From contig NZ_JAAMQI010000006.1 in NCBI RefSeq assembly GCF_013523165.1, positions 124,001-188,000 on the forward strand: a stretch of 64,000 nucleotides of DNA. The letters run 5' to 3'. Origin of the DNA: Pseudomonas entomophila (lineage in GTDB: Bacteria > Pseudomonadota > Gammaproteobacteria > Pseudomonadales > Pseudomonadaceae). Below, in pieces: positions 1-9,732 of the stretch. The position numbers and the translations under genes are program-made. The notes under the pieces are model-generated. The model ran no database searches. It was not told the DNA's origin and saw only the letters and a program-made list of their open reading frames with translations. Position 1 is the stretch's first letter. Each line of letters starts with the position of its first letter.

Positions 1-1395
1 GTCGTCGGCGGCCAGCTTCTTGGTGCGGGCCTTCTCGGCCAGTGCCGCCGCTTCGCCGGCCAGTTGCAGCAGGCTCTTCTGGTCGACGTTCTTGATCACC
101 GGGACCAGCAGGCCGTCCGGCGTATCCACGGCGAAGCCGATGTTGACGTACTTCTTGCGGATGATCGCCTTGCCGCTTGGGGCCAGCGAACTGTTGAAGT
201 CCGGCAGCTCCTTGAGCAGGTGCGCACACGCCTTGAGCAGCAACGGCAACACGGTGAGCTTGACGCCGGCCTTTTCGGCCACGGCTTTCTGCGCCACACG
301 GAAGGCTTCGAGCTCGGTGATGTCGGCCGAATCGAACTGGGTCACGTGGGGCACGTTCAGCCAGCTGCGGTGCAGGTTGGCGGCGCCGACCTGCATCAGG
401 CGGGTCAGGGCGACTTCCTCGACTTCGCCGAACCGGCTGAAATCGACGGCCGGGATCGGCGGGATGCCCGCACCACCGGTGGCACCTGCAGCGGCCGGCG
501 CTTCCTTGGCCTTCTGCATCATGGACTTGACGTACGCCTGCACGTCTTCCTTGAGGATGCGGCCATGCGGGCCGGAGGCGCTGACAGCGCCCAGCTCGAC
601 ACCGAACTCACGGGCCAGCTGGCGTACTGCCGGGCCGGCATGGACTTTGGCGTTGTTGCCAGCTGCAGGCGCGGGGGCCTCGGCGGCGGCAGGCTTCTGG
701 GCTGCCGGCGCAGGTGCGGCGGCTTTTTCAGGGGCTGCGGCAGGCGCGGCCGCCTCGGCCTTGGCAGGTGCCGGGGCCGGAGCTGCCGATGCTGGCGCGG
801 CGCCAGCGATCTTGAGCTTGAGGATCAGATCGCCCGTGCCGACTTCGTCGTCGAGCTTGGCGATCACTTCCTCGACCACCCCGGCGGCCGGGGACGGGAT
901 CTCCATGGAGGCCTTGTCGGACTCCAGGGTGATCAGCGACTGGTCGGCTTCGACGGTGTCGCCGACCTTGACCAGCATCTCGATGATCTTGGCCTTGCCC
1001 GACGAGCCGATGTCCGGCACGTGGATGTCCTGCACACTGGCACCAGCTGCAGGCGCCGGCTCGGCGGCCGCAGGCTGTGCCGGGGCGGCTGGTTTTTCCT
1101 CGGCAGCTGGCGCGGCGGCCGGCTTGTCCTCGGCGGCCGGCGCCTCGGACGCCGCGTCGGCGCCCTCGGCTTCCAGTTCCAGCAGTTCGTCGCCTTCCTT
1201 GAGGGTGTCGCCCAGCTTCACCTTCAGGGACTTGATCACACCGGCCTTGGGGGCCGGAATTTCCATGGAAGCCTTGTCGGATTCCAGGGTCAGCAGGCTC
1301 TGGTCAGCCTCGATGCGATCGCCGACCTTGACGAACAGCTCGATGACTTCACCTTCACCGCTGCCGATGTCAGGTACGCGAATGAGTTCGCTCAC
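1..1395 (-). CDS. aceF: Dihydrolipoamide acetyltransferase, PDH E2 (3' end outside window)
   Basis: E2 core of the pyruvate dehydrogenase complex: transfers the acetyl group from lipoyl-lysine to CoA. The first 465 residues are present; the end of the catalytic domain lies beyond position 1. Two lipoyl domains are visible, each with a DKASMEI motif (lipoyl-lysines K41 and K161), joined by long Ala/Pro-rich linkers. A peripheral subunit-binding domain (SASGPHGRILKEDV) lies near residues 268-291, then the acyltransferase domain begins. I chose the GTG start at 1393-1395 because VSELIRVPDIG is the expected N-terminus and a GGAGA ribosome site precedes it. It lies 11 bp after aceE and is surely co-transcribed with it. 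Confidence in identity is very high. Confidence 0.97.
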   Translation of the reverse strand, partial: MSELIRVPDIGSGEGEVIELFVKVGDRIEADQSLLTLESDKASMEIPAPKAGVIKSLKVKLGDTLKEGDELLELEAEGADAASEAPAAEDKPAAAPAAEEKPAAPAQPAAAEPAPAAGASVQDIHVPDIGSSGKAKIIEMLVKVGDTVEADQSLITLESDKASMEIPSPAAGVVEEVIAKLDDEVGTGDLILKLKIAGAAPASAAPAPAPAKAEAAAPAAAPEKAAAPAPAAQKPAAAEAPAPAAGNNAKVHAGPAVRQLAREFGVELGAVSASGPHGRILKEDVQAYVKSMMQKAKEAPAAAGATGGAGIPPIPAVDFSRFGEVEEVALTRLMQVGAANLHRSWLNVPHVTQFDSADITELEAFRVAQKAVAEKAGVKLTVLPLLLKACAHLLKELPDFNSSLAPSGKAIIRKKYVNIGFAVDTPDGLLVPVIKNVDQKSLLQLAGEAAALAEKARTKKLAADD

Positions 1396-1406
1396 AAAAA
1401 ATCTCC

Positions 1407-4052
1407 TCAGCAGTCCAGTGGGTTGCGCTTGTCCGGGTCGATGCCGAACTTGGTGATGGCCTCGGCCACCACGCTCGGTTCGATCTCGCCGCGATCGGCC
1501 AAGGCTTCCAGGGCGGCCAGCACGACGAAGTGACGGTCGACTTCGAAGAAGTGACGCAGCTTCTTGCGGCTGTCGCTGCGACCGAAGCCGTCGGTGCCCA
1601 GCACCTTGAACTCCTGGCTCGGTACCCACTGGCGAATCTGTTCGGCGAACAGCTTCATGTAGTCGGTGGAGGCGATGACCGGGCCCTTGCGGCCGCCCAG
1701 GCACTGCTCGACGTAGGTCTTCTGCGGGGTCTGGCCCGGCTTGAGACGGTTGGCGCGTTCCACGGCCAGGCCGTCGCGACGCAGTTCGTTGAAGCTGGTG
1801 ACGCTCCAGACGTCGGCACCGACGTTGTACTCCTCGCGCAGGATCTTGGCCGCTTCGCGGACTTCGCGCAGGATGGTGCCCGAACCCAGCAGCTGCACGT
1901 GGTGCGCCGCTTCGCGGGTGTCTTCCTCGAGCAGGTACATGCCCTTGACGATGCCTTCCTCGGCGCCTGCCGGGATGGCGGGCTGCTGGTAGGACTCGTT
2001 CATCACGGTGATGTAGTAGAAGACGTCCTGTTGCTCTTCGGTCATCTTCTTCATGCCGTCCTGGATGATCACCGCCAGCTCGTAGCCGTAGGTCGGATCA
2101 TAGGTGCGGCAGTTCGGGATGGTCGCGGCCAGCATGTGGCTGTGGCCGTCTTCGTGCTGCAGGCCTTCACCGTTGAGGGTGGTACGGCCGGCGGTGCCGC
2201 CGATCAGGAAGCCACGGGTGCGGCTGTCGCCAGCGGCCCAGGCCAGGTCACCGATACGCTGGAAGCCGAACATCGAGTAGAAGATGTAGAACGGCAGCAT
2301 CGGCTGGTTGTGGCTGCTGTACGAGGTACCGGCGGCGATGAACGACGACATGGCGCCGGCTTCGTTGATGCCTTCCTCGAGGATCTGGCCCTTCTTGTCC
2401 TCGCGGTAGAACATGACCTGGTCCTTGTCGACCGGATCGTACAGCTGGCCGACGGAGGAGTAGATCCCCAGCTGGCGGAACATGCCTTCCATGCCGAAGG
2501 TGCGCGCTTCGTCAGGGATGATCGGCACGATGCGCTGACCGATTTCCTTGTCCTTGACCAGCTGCGCGAGGATCCGCACGAAGGCCATGGTGGTGGAGAT
2601 TTCGCGGTCGCCCGAGCCGTCGAGGATGGCCTTGAGGGTGTCCAGCGGCGGCGTCGGGATGCTGAAGCTCTTGGCGCGGCGCTGGGGCACGAAGCCGCCC
2701 AGGGCCTCGCGACGCTTGGCCAGGTACTTGGCCTCGGCGCTGTCGGCTTCCGGACGGAAGAACGGCAGGTTCTCGAGGTCGGCATCCTTCACCGGGATGT
2801 CGAAGCGGTCGCGGAATTTGCGCAGGCTGTCGACGTCGACCTTCTTGGTGTTGTGTGCGGTGTTCTTGGCTTCGCCTGCACCGGTGCCGTAACCCTTGAT
2901 GGTCTTGGCCAGGATGACGGTCGGCTGTTCCTTGTGGTTGACCGCCTGGTGGTAAGCCGCATAGACCTTGTACGGGTCGTGACCGCCACGGTTGAGCTTC
3001 CACACTTCCTCGTCGGACAGGTCTTCGACCATGGCCTTGAGTTCTGGCGTGTTGAAGAAGTGCTCACGGACGAACGCGCCGTCCTTGGCCTTGTAGTTCT
3101 GGTACTCGCCGTCGATGACTTCGTCCATGCGGCGCTGCAGGGCACCGTTGGTGTCCTTGGCCAGCAGCGGGTCCCAGAAGCGGCCCCAGACGACCTTGTT
3201 GACGTTCCAGCCACCACCGCGGAACACGCCTTCGAGTTCCTGGATGATCTTGCCGTTGCCACGCACCGGACCGTCCAGACGCTGCAGGTTGCAGTTGATC
3301 ACGAAGATCAGGTTGTCCAGCTTCTCGCGGCCAGCCAGGGAGATGGCGCCCAGGGATTCCGGCTCGTCGCACTCGCCGTCGCCCATGAAGCACCAGACCT
3401 TCTGCTTGCCGGCCGGGATGAAGCCGCGCGCTTCCAGGTACTTCATGAAGCGTGCCTGGTAGATCGCCTGAATCGGGCCCAGGCCCATGGAGACGGTCGG
3501 GAACTGCCAGAAGTCCGGCATCAGCCACGGGTGCGGGTACGACGACAGGCCGTTGCCATCCACTTCCTGGCGGAAGTTGTTCATCTGGTCTTCGCTGATG
3601 CGGCCTTCGAGGAAGGCGCGGGCGTAGATGCCCGGCGAGGCGTGACCTTGATAGAAGATCAGGTCGCCGCCATGTTCTTCGGTCGGGGCCTGGAAGAAGT
3701 AGTTGAAGCCGATGTCGTACAGCGTCGCGCTGGAGGCGAAGCTCGAAATGTGACCACCCAGGTCCGAATCTTTCAGGTTGGTGCGCATGACCATGGCCAG
3801 GGCGTTCCAACGTACCATCGAGCGGATGCGGCGTTCCATGAACAGGTCGCCAGGCATGCGTGCTTCGTGGGTGACAGGGATGGTGTTGCGGTATGGCGTG
3901 GTGATGGCATACGGCAGCTGCGAACCACTACGGGTGGCCAGCTCGCCCATGCGGGTCATCAGGTAGTGAGCGCGGTCTTCGCCTTCTTTGTCGATGACCG
4001 ACTCCAAGGCATCCAGCCATTCCTGGGTTTCGACGGGATCGAGGTCTTGCAT
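1407..4052 (-). CDS. aceE: Pyruvate dehydrogenase E1 component (homodimeric type)
   Basis: Thiamine-diphosphate-dependent decarboxylation of pyruvate and reductive acetylation of E2 lipoyl groups, linking glycolysis/Entner-Doudoroff to the TCA cycle. The 881-residue length is typical of the single-chain gammaproteobacterial E1. The TPP-binding motif starts with GDGECDEPES near residue 224 and closes with NCN about 30 residues later. The ATG start at 4052 is preceded by CTGGAG. It is the first gene of aceE-aceF. A 15-bp palindrome 110 bp upstream (4162-4176) matches the short-linker RccR operator, so carbon-source repression is likely. Confidence 0.98.
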   Translation of the reverse strand: MQDLDPVETQEWLDALESVIDKEGEDRAHYLMTRMGELATRSGSQLPYAITTPYRNTIPVTHEARMPGDLFMERRIRSMVRWNALAMVMRTNLKDSDLGGHISSFASSATLYDIGFNYFFQAPTEEHGGDLIFYQGHASPGIYARAFLEGRISEDQMNNFRQEVDGNGLSSYPHPWLMPDFWQFPTVSMGLGPIQAIYQARFMKYLEARGFIPAGKQKVWCFMGDGECDEPESLGAISLAGREKLDNLIFVINCNLQRLDGPVRGNGKIIQELEGVFRGGGWNVNKVVWGRFWDPLLAKDTNGALQRRMDEVIDGEYQNYKAKDGAFVREHFFNTPELKAMVEDLSDEEVWKLNRGGHDPYKVYAAYHQAVNHKEQPTVILAKTIKGYGTGAGEAKNTAHNTKKVDVDSLRKFRDRFDIPVKDADLENLPFFRPEADSAEAKYLAKRREALGGFVPQRRAKSFSIPTPPLDTLKAILDGSGDREISTTMAFVRILAQLVKDKEIGQRIVPIIPDEARTFGMEGMFRQLGIYSSVGQLYDPVDKDQVMFYREDKKGQILEEGINEAGAMSSFIAAGTSYSSHNQPMLPFYIFYSMFGFQRIGDLAWAAGDSRTRGFLIGGTAGRTTLNGEGLQHEDGHSHMLAATIPNCRTYDPTYGYELAVIIQDGMKKMTEEQQDVFYYITVMNESYQQPAIPAGAEEGIVKGMYLLEEDTREAAHHVQLLGSGTILREVREAAKILREEYNVGADVWSVTSFNELRRDGLAVERANRLKPGQTPQKTYVEQCLGGRKGPVIASTDYMKLFAEQIRQWVPSQEFKVLGTDGFGRSDSRKKLRHFFEVDRHFVVLAALEALADRGEIEPSVVAEAITKFGIDPDKRNPLDC

Positions 4053-4432
4053 GGCTTGCTCCAGGGCGGAAAGGCAACCAGAATCGATTGCCTGAGTTTG
4101 CGACTGGCCTTTTGGGCAGACGTCGTGAATTCTTGGGGCGCCGTGCAGTGCGCCGGCGTCGTGTAGTTTTACTACAAACGGCCATGTATTTCATGCTTTT
4201 GCGCCGAAGGGGGGACAGCGGCGCGACGCACGCGTGGCTTCTGGCCACTTCACGCGTTGTGAACTAAAACGATACCGCTAGGAAAAAATGGCCGGATAAC
4301 GATAAATGCTTCGTTTAAATTGCCGTAAAGGCTTTGATGAAGCTATTTGATGCTTTTGTACGACAGTCCGATCATCGGTCGGACGGCGGCATCTGCCGCT
4401 ACGCGTTTTCACACGCCGATCAAGGATAGCCC
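4053..4432. promoter_or_regulatory. aceE-glnE divergent intergenic region
   Basis: 380 bp between two divergent start codons, so it must hold both promoters. The only clear element is the 15-bp palindrome at 4162-4176. The half nearer glnE is AT-rich (about 4270-4345); a weak -35/-10-like pair (TTGCCG at 4320, CTATTT at 4343, 17-bp spacing) could serve glnE but is poorly conserved. No small gene is apparent. Confidence 0.5.
4162..4176. promoter_or_regulatory. Putative RccR operator of aceEF (short linker)
   Basis: Perfect palindrome TGTAGT-TTT-ACTACA, 15 bp with a 3-nt linker, 110 bp upstream of the aceE start. In Pseudomonas the RpiR-family regulator RccR, which binds KDPG, is reported to repress aceEF through a 15-bp pseudo-palindrome; arm sequence and length agree with that from memory. 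The same arms with a longer linker occur before glcB in this window. The rccR gene itself is not in the window. Confidence 0.75.
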
Positions 4433-7363
4433 ATGCGCCTGCCTTTGCCGTCTCAACTCCCTGCCATTCTCCAGTCACGGGTCGTGCACAACCGACAGGC
4501 CCTGGAAGAGGCATTGGCTGCCCATCCTGAGGCATCCGCCCACGCCCTTGACGATCAACGGCGTCGCCAGTTCGATCAGGTCGCCGCCGCCAGCGAGTTC
4601 GTGCTCGATCAGAGCGTGCGCGAACCCGGCATGTTCTGCGAGCTGCTCGCCAGCGGGGAACTGGAGCGCGCCCTGGCGCCCGGCGAGCTGCGCGAACGCA
4701 TCGCCGCGGCCGTGGCGGCCGCCGACAGCGAAGACGCCCTGGCGCGCCACCTGCGCCGCGAGCGCAACCGCCAGCAGGTGCGCATCATCTGGCGCGACAT
4801 CACCCGTCAGGCCGATCTGGCGCAGACCTGCCGTGACCTGTCCGACCTGGCTGACGCCTCGATCGACCAGGCGTATCGCTGGCTGTACCCACGCCACTGC
4901 CAGCAGTTCGGCACGCCGATCGGACGTGGCGGCGAGCCTCAGCACATGGTGGTGCTGGGCATGGGCAAGCTCGGTGCGGTCGAGCTGAACCTGTCTTCCG
5001 ACATCGACCTGATCTTCGCCTTCCCCGAAGGCGGGGAGACCGAAGGCGTCAAGCGCCCGCTGGACAATCAGGAATTCTTCACCCGCCTGGGGCAGCGGCT
5101 GATCAAGGCGCTCGACCCGGTCACCGTCGATGGCTTCGTGTTCCGCGTCGACATGCGCCTGCGGCCCTACGGCTCGGCGGGTGCCCTGGTGCTGAGCTTC
5201 AATGCTCTGGAGCACTACTATCAGGACCAGGGCCGCGACTGGGAACGCTACGCCATGATCAAGGCGCGCGTGGTGGCGGGCGATCAGGACAGCGGCGCGC
5301 AGTTGCAGGCGATGCTGCGGCCGTTCGTCTACCGCCGCTACCTGGACTTCTCGGCCATCGAGGCGCTGCGCACCATGAAGCAGCTCATTCAGCAGGAGGT
5401 GCGGCGCAAGGGCATGGCCGACAACATCAAGCTGGGGTCCGGGGGCATTCGCGAGGTGGAGTTCATCGCCCAGGCCTTCCAGCTGATCCACGGCGGCCGC
5501 GACCTGAGCCTGCAGCAGCGGCCGCTGCTCAAGGTGCTGTCCACGCTCGAAGGTCAGGGCTATCTGCCGCCGTCGGTCGTGGCCGAGTTGCGTGACGGGT
5601 ACCAGTTCCTGCGGTACACCGAGCACGCCATCCAGGCCATCGCCGATCGCCAGACCCAGATGCTGCCGGAAGACGAGATCGACCGCGCCCGCGTCGCCTA
5701 CATGCTCGGCTTCGACGGGTGGGAGGCGTTTCACGCGCAGCTCATGCAATGGCGCGAGCGCATCGACTGGCACTTCCGGCAGGTGATCGCCGACCCTGAC
5801 GAGGACGAAGCCGAGGGCGAACTGGTGGTCGGGGGCGAGTGGTCGCCGCTGTGGGAGCAGGTCCAGGACGAGGAGGCGGCCAGCCGTCAGTTGCACGAGG
5901 CGGGCTTCGGCCGGCCCGACGAAGCGCTGCGGCGCCTGGCCGGGCTGCGCGCCAGCCCGTCGCTGCGGTCGATGCAGCGCATCGGTCGCGAGCGCCTCGA
6001 TGCCTTCATTCCGCGCCTGCTGGCGCAGGCCGTGGAGCATGCCGACCCTGACCTGGTGCTCGAGCGGGTGTTGCCGTTGGTCGAGGCCGTGGCCCGGCGT
6101 TCGGCCTACCTGGTGCTGCTGACGGAAAACCCCGGCGCCCTGCGCCGCCTGCTGACCCTCTGCGCGGCCAGCCCGTGGATCGCCGAGCAGATCGCCCGTT
6201 ACCCGTTGCTGCTCGACGAGTTGCTCAACGAAGGGCGCCTGTTCAGCCCGCCGCTGGCGCCGGAGCTGGCCTCGGAGTTGCGCGAGCGGTTGACGCGCAT
6301 CCCCGAGGACGACCTGGAGCAGCAGATGGAGGCCCTGCGGCATTTCAAGCTGGCCCACAACCTGCGCGTGGCCGCCTCGGAAATCACGGGCCACCTGCCA
6401 CTGATGAAAGTCAGCGACTACTTGACCTGGCTGGCCGAAGCGATCCTCGACCAGGTGCTGGCCCTGGCCTGGCGCCAGACCGTGGCCCGGCATGGCCAGC
6501 CCAAGCGCAGTGATGGCAGCCTCTGCGATCCGGGCTTCATCATCGTGGGGTACGGCAAGGTCGGTGGGATCGAGCTGGGGCATGGTTCGGACCTGGACCT
6601 GGTGTTCATCCACGATGGGGATCCGCAGGCCGAAACCGACGGCGCCAAACCGATCGATGGCGCGCAGTTCTTCACCCGGCTCGGGCAGCGCATCATCCAC
6701 CTGCTGACGACCCACACCGCCTCGGGCCAGCTCTACGACGTCGACATGCGCCTGCGCCCGTCGGGCGCCGCCGGCCTGCTGGTCAGTTCGCTCGGCGCGT
6801 TCGAGCGCTACCAGCAGAAGGAGGCCTGGACCTGGGAGCACCAGGCACTGGTCCGGGCGCGTGTGCTGGTCGGCTGCGGCCAGGTCGGACAGGCGTTCGA
6901 GGCGGTCCGGGCGCAGGTGCTGGGCCAGCCGCGGGCACTGGAGACGCTGCGCACGCAGGTCAGCGAGATGCGCGCCAAGATGCGCGACAACCTCGGCAGT
7001 CGCGTCACCGCTGCCGGGACGGCGGCCAACGCGTTCGACGCGGGCCAACCCTTCGACATCAAGCAGGATGCCGGTGGCATCGTCGACATCGAGTTCATGG
7101 TGCAGTATGCGACGCTCGCCTGGTCCCACGCGCACCCGGCGCTGCTGCGCTGGACCGACAACGTGCGCCTGCTCGAAGAGCTCGAGCAGGCCGGGCTGCT
7201 GCCTGCCAGCGATGCCGGGCTGCTGCGCGAGGTCTACAAGGCCTATCGGTCGGCCTCCCACCGGCAGGCCCTGCAGAAGCATCCGGGGGTGATCGATGCG
7301 TCGCAGTTCGTCGACGAGCGCCGCCAGGTGCGGCGCATCTGGGCGGCGCTGGGGTTGTCGTGA
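4433..7363 (+). CDS. glnE: Bifunctional glutamine synthetase adenylyltransferase/deadenylylase
   Basis: Adds AMP to and removes it from glutamine synthetase in response to PII, controlling ammonia assimilation. The 976 residues have the expected duplicated nucleotidyltransferase architecture: an N-terminal deadenylylase with the SSDIDLIF metal-binding motif at about residue 188 and a C-terminal adenylylase with GSDLDLVF at about residue 718, separated by a helical linker. The start gives MRLPLPSQLPA. The next gene is waaF after a 260-bp gap holding a repeat; the ilvE gene found here in P. aeruginosa is absent, as in P. putida. Confidence 0.97.
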   Translation: MRLPLPSQLPAILQSRVVHNRQALEEALAAHPEASAHALDDQRRRQFDQVAAASEFVLDQSVREPGMFCELLASGELERALAPGELRERIAAAVAAADSEDALARHLRRERNRQQVRIIWRDITRQADLAQTCRDLSDLADASIDQAYRWLYPRHCQQFGTPIGRGGEPQHMVVLGMGKLGAVELNLSSDIDLIFAFPEGGETEGVKRPLDNQEFFTRLGQRLIKALDPVTVDGFVFRVDMRLRPYGSAGALVLSFNALEHYYQDQGRDWERYAMIKARVVAGDQDSGAQLQAMLRPFVYRRYLDFSAIEALRTMKQLIQQEVRRKGMADNIKLGSGGIREVEFIAQAFQLIHGGRDLSLQQRPLLKVLSTLEGQGYLPPSVVAELRDGYQFLRYTEHAIQAIADRQTQMLPEDEIDRARVAYMLGFDGWEAFHAQLMQWRERIDWHFRQVIADPDEDEAEGELVVGGEWSPLWEQVQDEEAASRQLHEAGFGRPDEALRRLAGLRASPSLRSMQRIGRERLDAFIPRLLAQAVEHADPDLVLERVLPLVEAVARRSAYLVLLTENPGALRRLLTLCAASPWIAEQIARYPLLLDELLNEGRLFSPPLAPELASELRERLTRIPEDDLEQQMEALRHFKLAHNLRVAASEITGHLPLMKVSDYLTWLAEAILDQVLALAWRQTVARHGQPKRSDGSLCDPGFIIVGYGKVGGIELGHGSDLDLVFIHDGDPQAETDGAKPIDGAQFFTRLGQRIIHLLTTHTASGQLYDVDMRLRPSGAAGLLVSSLGAFERYQQKEAWTWEHQALVRARVLVGCGQVGQAFEAVRAQVLGQPRALETLRTQVSEMRAKMRDNLGSRVTAAGTAANAFDAGQPFDIKQDAGGIVDIEFMVQYATLAWSHAHPALLRWTDNVRLLEELEQAGLLPASDAGLLREVYKAYRSASHRQALQKHPGVIDASQFVDERRQVRRIWAALGLS

Positions 7364-7486
7364 CCGAGAGCGGGTACACGGTGGTACACTGGTCGGCATT
7401 TAGCCTGAAGCGCATACGGCGCCTCGGGCGGCTGGCAGGGTAGGGCAAGCACGGGCATCCGGGCCGCGTGACGGCCCATCGCGGCA

Positions 7487-7542
7487 CTGGGGCCGCTCCT
7501 ACAGAGGCGCGGGTGCGCTTCGATCCAAGGGAGCGGCCCCAG
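7487..7542. repeat. REP-like inverted repeat between glnE and waaF
   Basis: Arms of 13 bp (CTGGGGCCGCTCC at 7487-7499 and its exact complement at 7530-7542) enclose a 30-nt loop. The arm belongs to the CGGCAC-GGGCCGCTCCTACA repeat type that recurs at 26.8 and 50.0 kb. It ends 81 bp before waaF. It could also weakly terminate glnE transcripts, but no good T-run follows. Confidence 0.75.
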
Positions 7543-7623
7543 CGTCTTTGAATACCCCGCCACCGCTCGTCGCCCTCAGCCCGATCGAGGCCCCAGGCCT
7601 CCCGGAGCGATACTGGAAGACGC

Positions 7624-8673
7624 ATGAACATTCTGATCATTGGGCCCAGCTGGGTCGGCGACATGGTGATGGCGCAGACCTTGTTCCAGTGCCTGAAACT
7701 GCAGCACCCCGAGTGCACGATCGACGTGCTGGCCCCCGAGTGGAGCCGGCCGATCCTCGAGCGCATGCCCGAAGTCCGCCAGGCCTTGAGCTTTCCGCTC
7801 GGCCACGGCGCGCTCGAGCTTGGCACGCGGCGGCGCATCGGCAAGTCCCTGGCCGGCCAGTACGACCAGGCGATCCTGCTGCCCAACTCGTTGAAATCGG
7901 CGCTGGTGCCTTTCTTCGCCGGGATCCCCAGGCGTACCGGCTGGCGTGGCGAGCTGCGCTTCGGCCTGCTCAACGATGTACGCACGCTGGACAAGGCGCG
8001 CTACCCGCTGATGATCGAGCGTTTCATGGCGCTGGCCTATCCGCCCGGTACCGAGCTGACCCAGCCTTACCCGCGGCCAGCGCTGCGCATCGAGCCTGCC
8101 AGTCGCGACGCGGCCTTGGCCACGTTCGGCCTGGAGCTGGACCGGCCGGTTCTGGCGCTGTGCCCGGGGGCCGAGTTCGGCGAGTCCAAGCGCTGGCCGG
8201 CCGAGCATTACGCCGAGGTGGCCGAGGCCCTGATTCGTCTGGGCTGGCAGGTCTGGCTGTTCGGCTCGAAGAAGGACCACCCGGTGGGCGAGTCGATTCG
8301 CGAGCGGTTGATCCCAGGCTTCAGGGAAGAGTCGGTGAACCTCTCCGGCGAGACCTCGCTGGCCGAGGCCATCGACCTGCTGTCCTGCGCCACGGCGGTG
8401 GTGTCCAACGATTCGGGCCTGATGCACGTGGCCGCCGCGCTGGCGCGCCCGCTGGTGGCGGTGTATGGCTCGACCTCGCCGGGGTTCACCCCGCCGCTGG
8501 CTGAGCAGGTCGAGGTGGTGCGCCTGGGCATCGAGTGCAGCCCCTGCTTCGAGCGTACCTGCCGGTTCGGGCACTACAACTGCCTGCGTCTGCTCGAACC
8601 GCAGGCGGTCATCGCCGCCCTGCGACGGCTGCCTGGCGCGGCGCTGATCGATGTCCTGGCCGAGGTCGACTGA
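7624..8673 (+). CDS. waaF: ADP-heptose:LPS heptosyltransferase II
   Basis: Glycosyltransferase family 9 enzyme that adds the second L-glycero-D-manno-heptose to the LPS inner core on the cytoplasmic side of the inner membrane. The 349-residue protein opens with MNILIIGPSWVGDMVMAQTL and carries the ADP-heptose pocket residues (SNDSGLMHVAAALARPLVAVYGSTSP) near residues 260-285. A GGAAG ribosome site precedes the ATG. It heads the core operon: its TGA is followed at once by the GTG of waaC, and each following gene overlaps or abuts the previous one. Confidence 0.97.
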   Translation: MNILIIGPSWVGDMVMAQTLFQCLKLQHPECTIDVLAPEWSRPILERMPEVRQALSFPLGHGALELGTRRRIGKSLAGQYDQAILLPNSLKSALVPFFAGIPRRTGWRGELRFGLLNDVRTLDKARYPLMIERFMALAYPPGTELTQPYPRPALRIEPASRDAALATFGLELDRPVLALCPGAEFGESKRWPAEHYAEVAEALIRLGWQVWLFGSKKDHPVGESIRERLIPGFREESVNLSGETSLAEAIDLLSCATAVVSNDSGLMHVAAALARPLVAVYGSTSPGFTPPLAEQVEVVRLGIECSPCFERTCRFGHYNCLRLLEPQAVIAALRRLPGAALIDVLAEVD

Positions 8674-9732
8674 GTGCGTGTCCTGATCGTCAAGACCTCG
8701 TCGCTGGGCGACGTGATCCATACGCTGCCCGCGCTGACCGATGCGGCCCGCGCCATCCCCGGTATCCGCTTCGACTGGGTGGTGGAGGAGGGCTTCGCCG
8801 AGATTCCCAGCTGGCACCCGGCGGTCGACCAGGTCATCCCGGTCAACATCCGCAAGTGGCGCAAGCAGCTCTGGCAGACGTTCAAGAATGGCGAGTGGCG
8901 TCAGTTCAAGGCGCGCGTGCGCGAGCGCCCGTACGACCTGGTCATCGACGCCCAGGGCCTGCTCAAGTCGGCGTGGCTGACGCGCTACGTCAAGGCGCCG
9001 GTGGCCGGGCTGGACCGCTACTCGGCGCGCGAAGGGTGGTCGAGCCGCTTCTATGACCGGCGCCTGTCGGTCGCCCTCGGCCAGCACGCCGTGGAGCGTG
9101 TGCGTCAGTTGTTCGCTCTGGCGCTGGCCTATGATCTGCCCGACGGGCTGGGCGAGTACGGCCTGGACCTGACACGCCTGGACCTGCCGCCGACCGCGCC
9201 GTACGTGGTCTTTCTGCATGGCACCACCTGGGACACCAAGCATTGGCCGGAAGCTTACTGGCGCGCCCTGGCCGAGCGTATGGACCAGCACCGCCTGAAG
9301 GTCTGCCTGCCGTGGGGCAATCCGGTCGAGAAGGCCCGCGCCGAACGCATCGCCCAGGGCCTGGCGCACTGCCAGGTGCTGCCCAAGCTGAACCTGGCCG
9401 GCGTCGCCCGTATCCTGGCCGCGGCCAGGGCATGCGTGGCGGTGGACACCGGACTCGGGCACCTGGCCGCAGCGCTGGACGTGCCGACCGTGTCGCTGTT
9501 CGGCCCGACCGACCCTGGCCTGACCGGCGCCTACGGGCGCGCGCAGGTGCACCAGGGCAGCGACTGGCCGTGTGCGCCCTGCCTGCAGAAGACCTGCACC
9601 TACAAGCCGAGCGCCGAGGACCTGCGCCGGTTCGATATCCAACGCGAGTGGCCGCTGTGCTTCACTCGCCTGAATCCCGAGCACGTGGCGAGCCGCCTGA
9701 GCGCGCTGCTGCTGACCGAGGCTGTTCGTTGA
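8674..9732 (+). CDS. waaC: LPS heptosyltransferase I
   Basis: Glycosyltransferase family 9 enzyme that adds the first heptose to Kdo2-lipid A. The 352-residue protein starts MRVLIVKTSSLGDVIHTLPA, the classic WaaC N-terminus, and has the DTGLGHLAAALDVPTVSLFGPTDP nucleotide-sugar region near residues 260-283. The start is GTG directly after the waaF TGA, implying translational coupling. It overlaps waaG by one base. Confidence 0.97.
   Translation: MRVLIVKTSSLGDVIHTLPALTDAARAIPGIRFDWVVEEGFAEIPSWHPAVDQVIPVNIRKWRKQLWQTFKNGEWRQFKARVRERPYDLVIDAQGLLKSAWLTRYVKAPVAGLDRYSAREGWSSRFYDRRLSVALGQHAVERVRQLFALALAYDLPDGLGEYGLDLTRLDLPPTAPYVVFLHGTTWDTKHWPEAYWRALAERMDQHRLKVCLPWGNPVEKARAERIAQGLAHCQVLPKLNLAGVARILAAARACVAVDTGLGHLAAALDVPTVSLFGPTDPGLTGAYGRAQVHQGSDWPCAPCLQKTCTYKPSAEDLRRFDIQREWPLCFTRLNPEHVASRLSALLLTEAVR

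Noticed and set aside
20-1456. Ala/Gly/Ser-rich frames of 478-489 codons opposite aceF
   Set aside because: Arise from the Ala/Pro linkers of E2; no ribosome site and repetitive composition.
1530-4166. 878-codon open frame on the plus strand opposite aceE
   Set aside because: It is antisense to a certain gene, with a low-complexity Val/Ala/Asp/Gln-rich product typical of the mirror frame in GC-rich DNA.
4475-7399. 974-codon open frame opposite glnE
   Set aside because: Same frame-shadow effect; glnE has both catalytic motifs and correct length.
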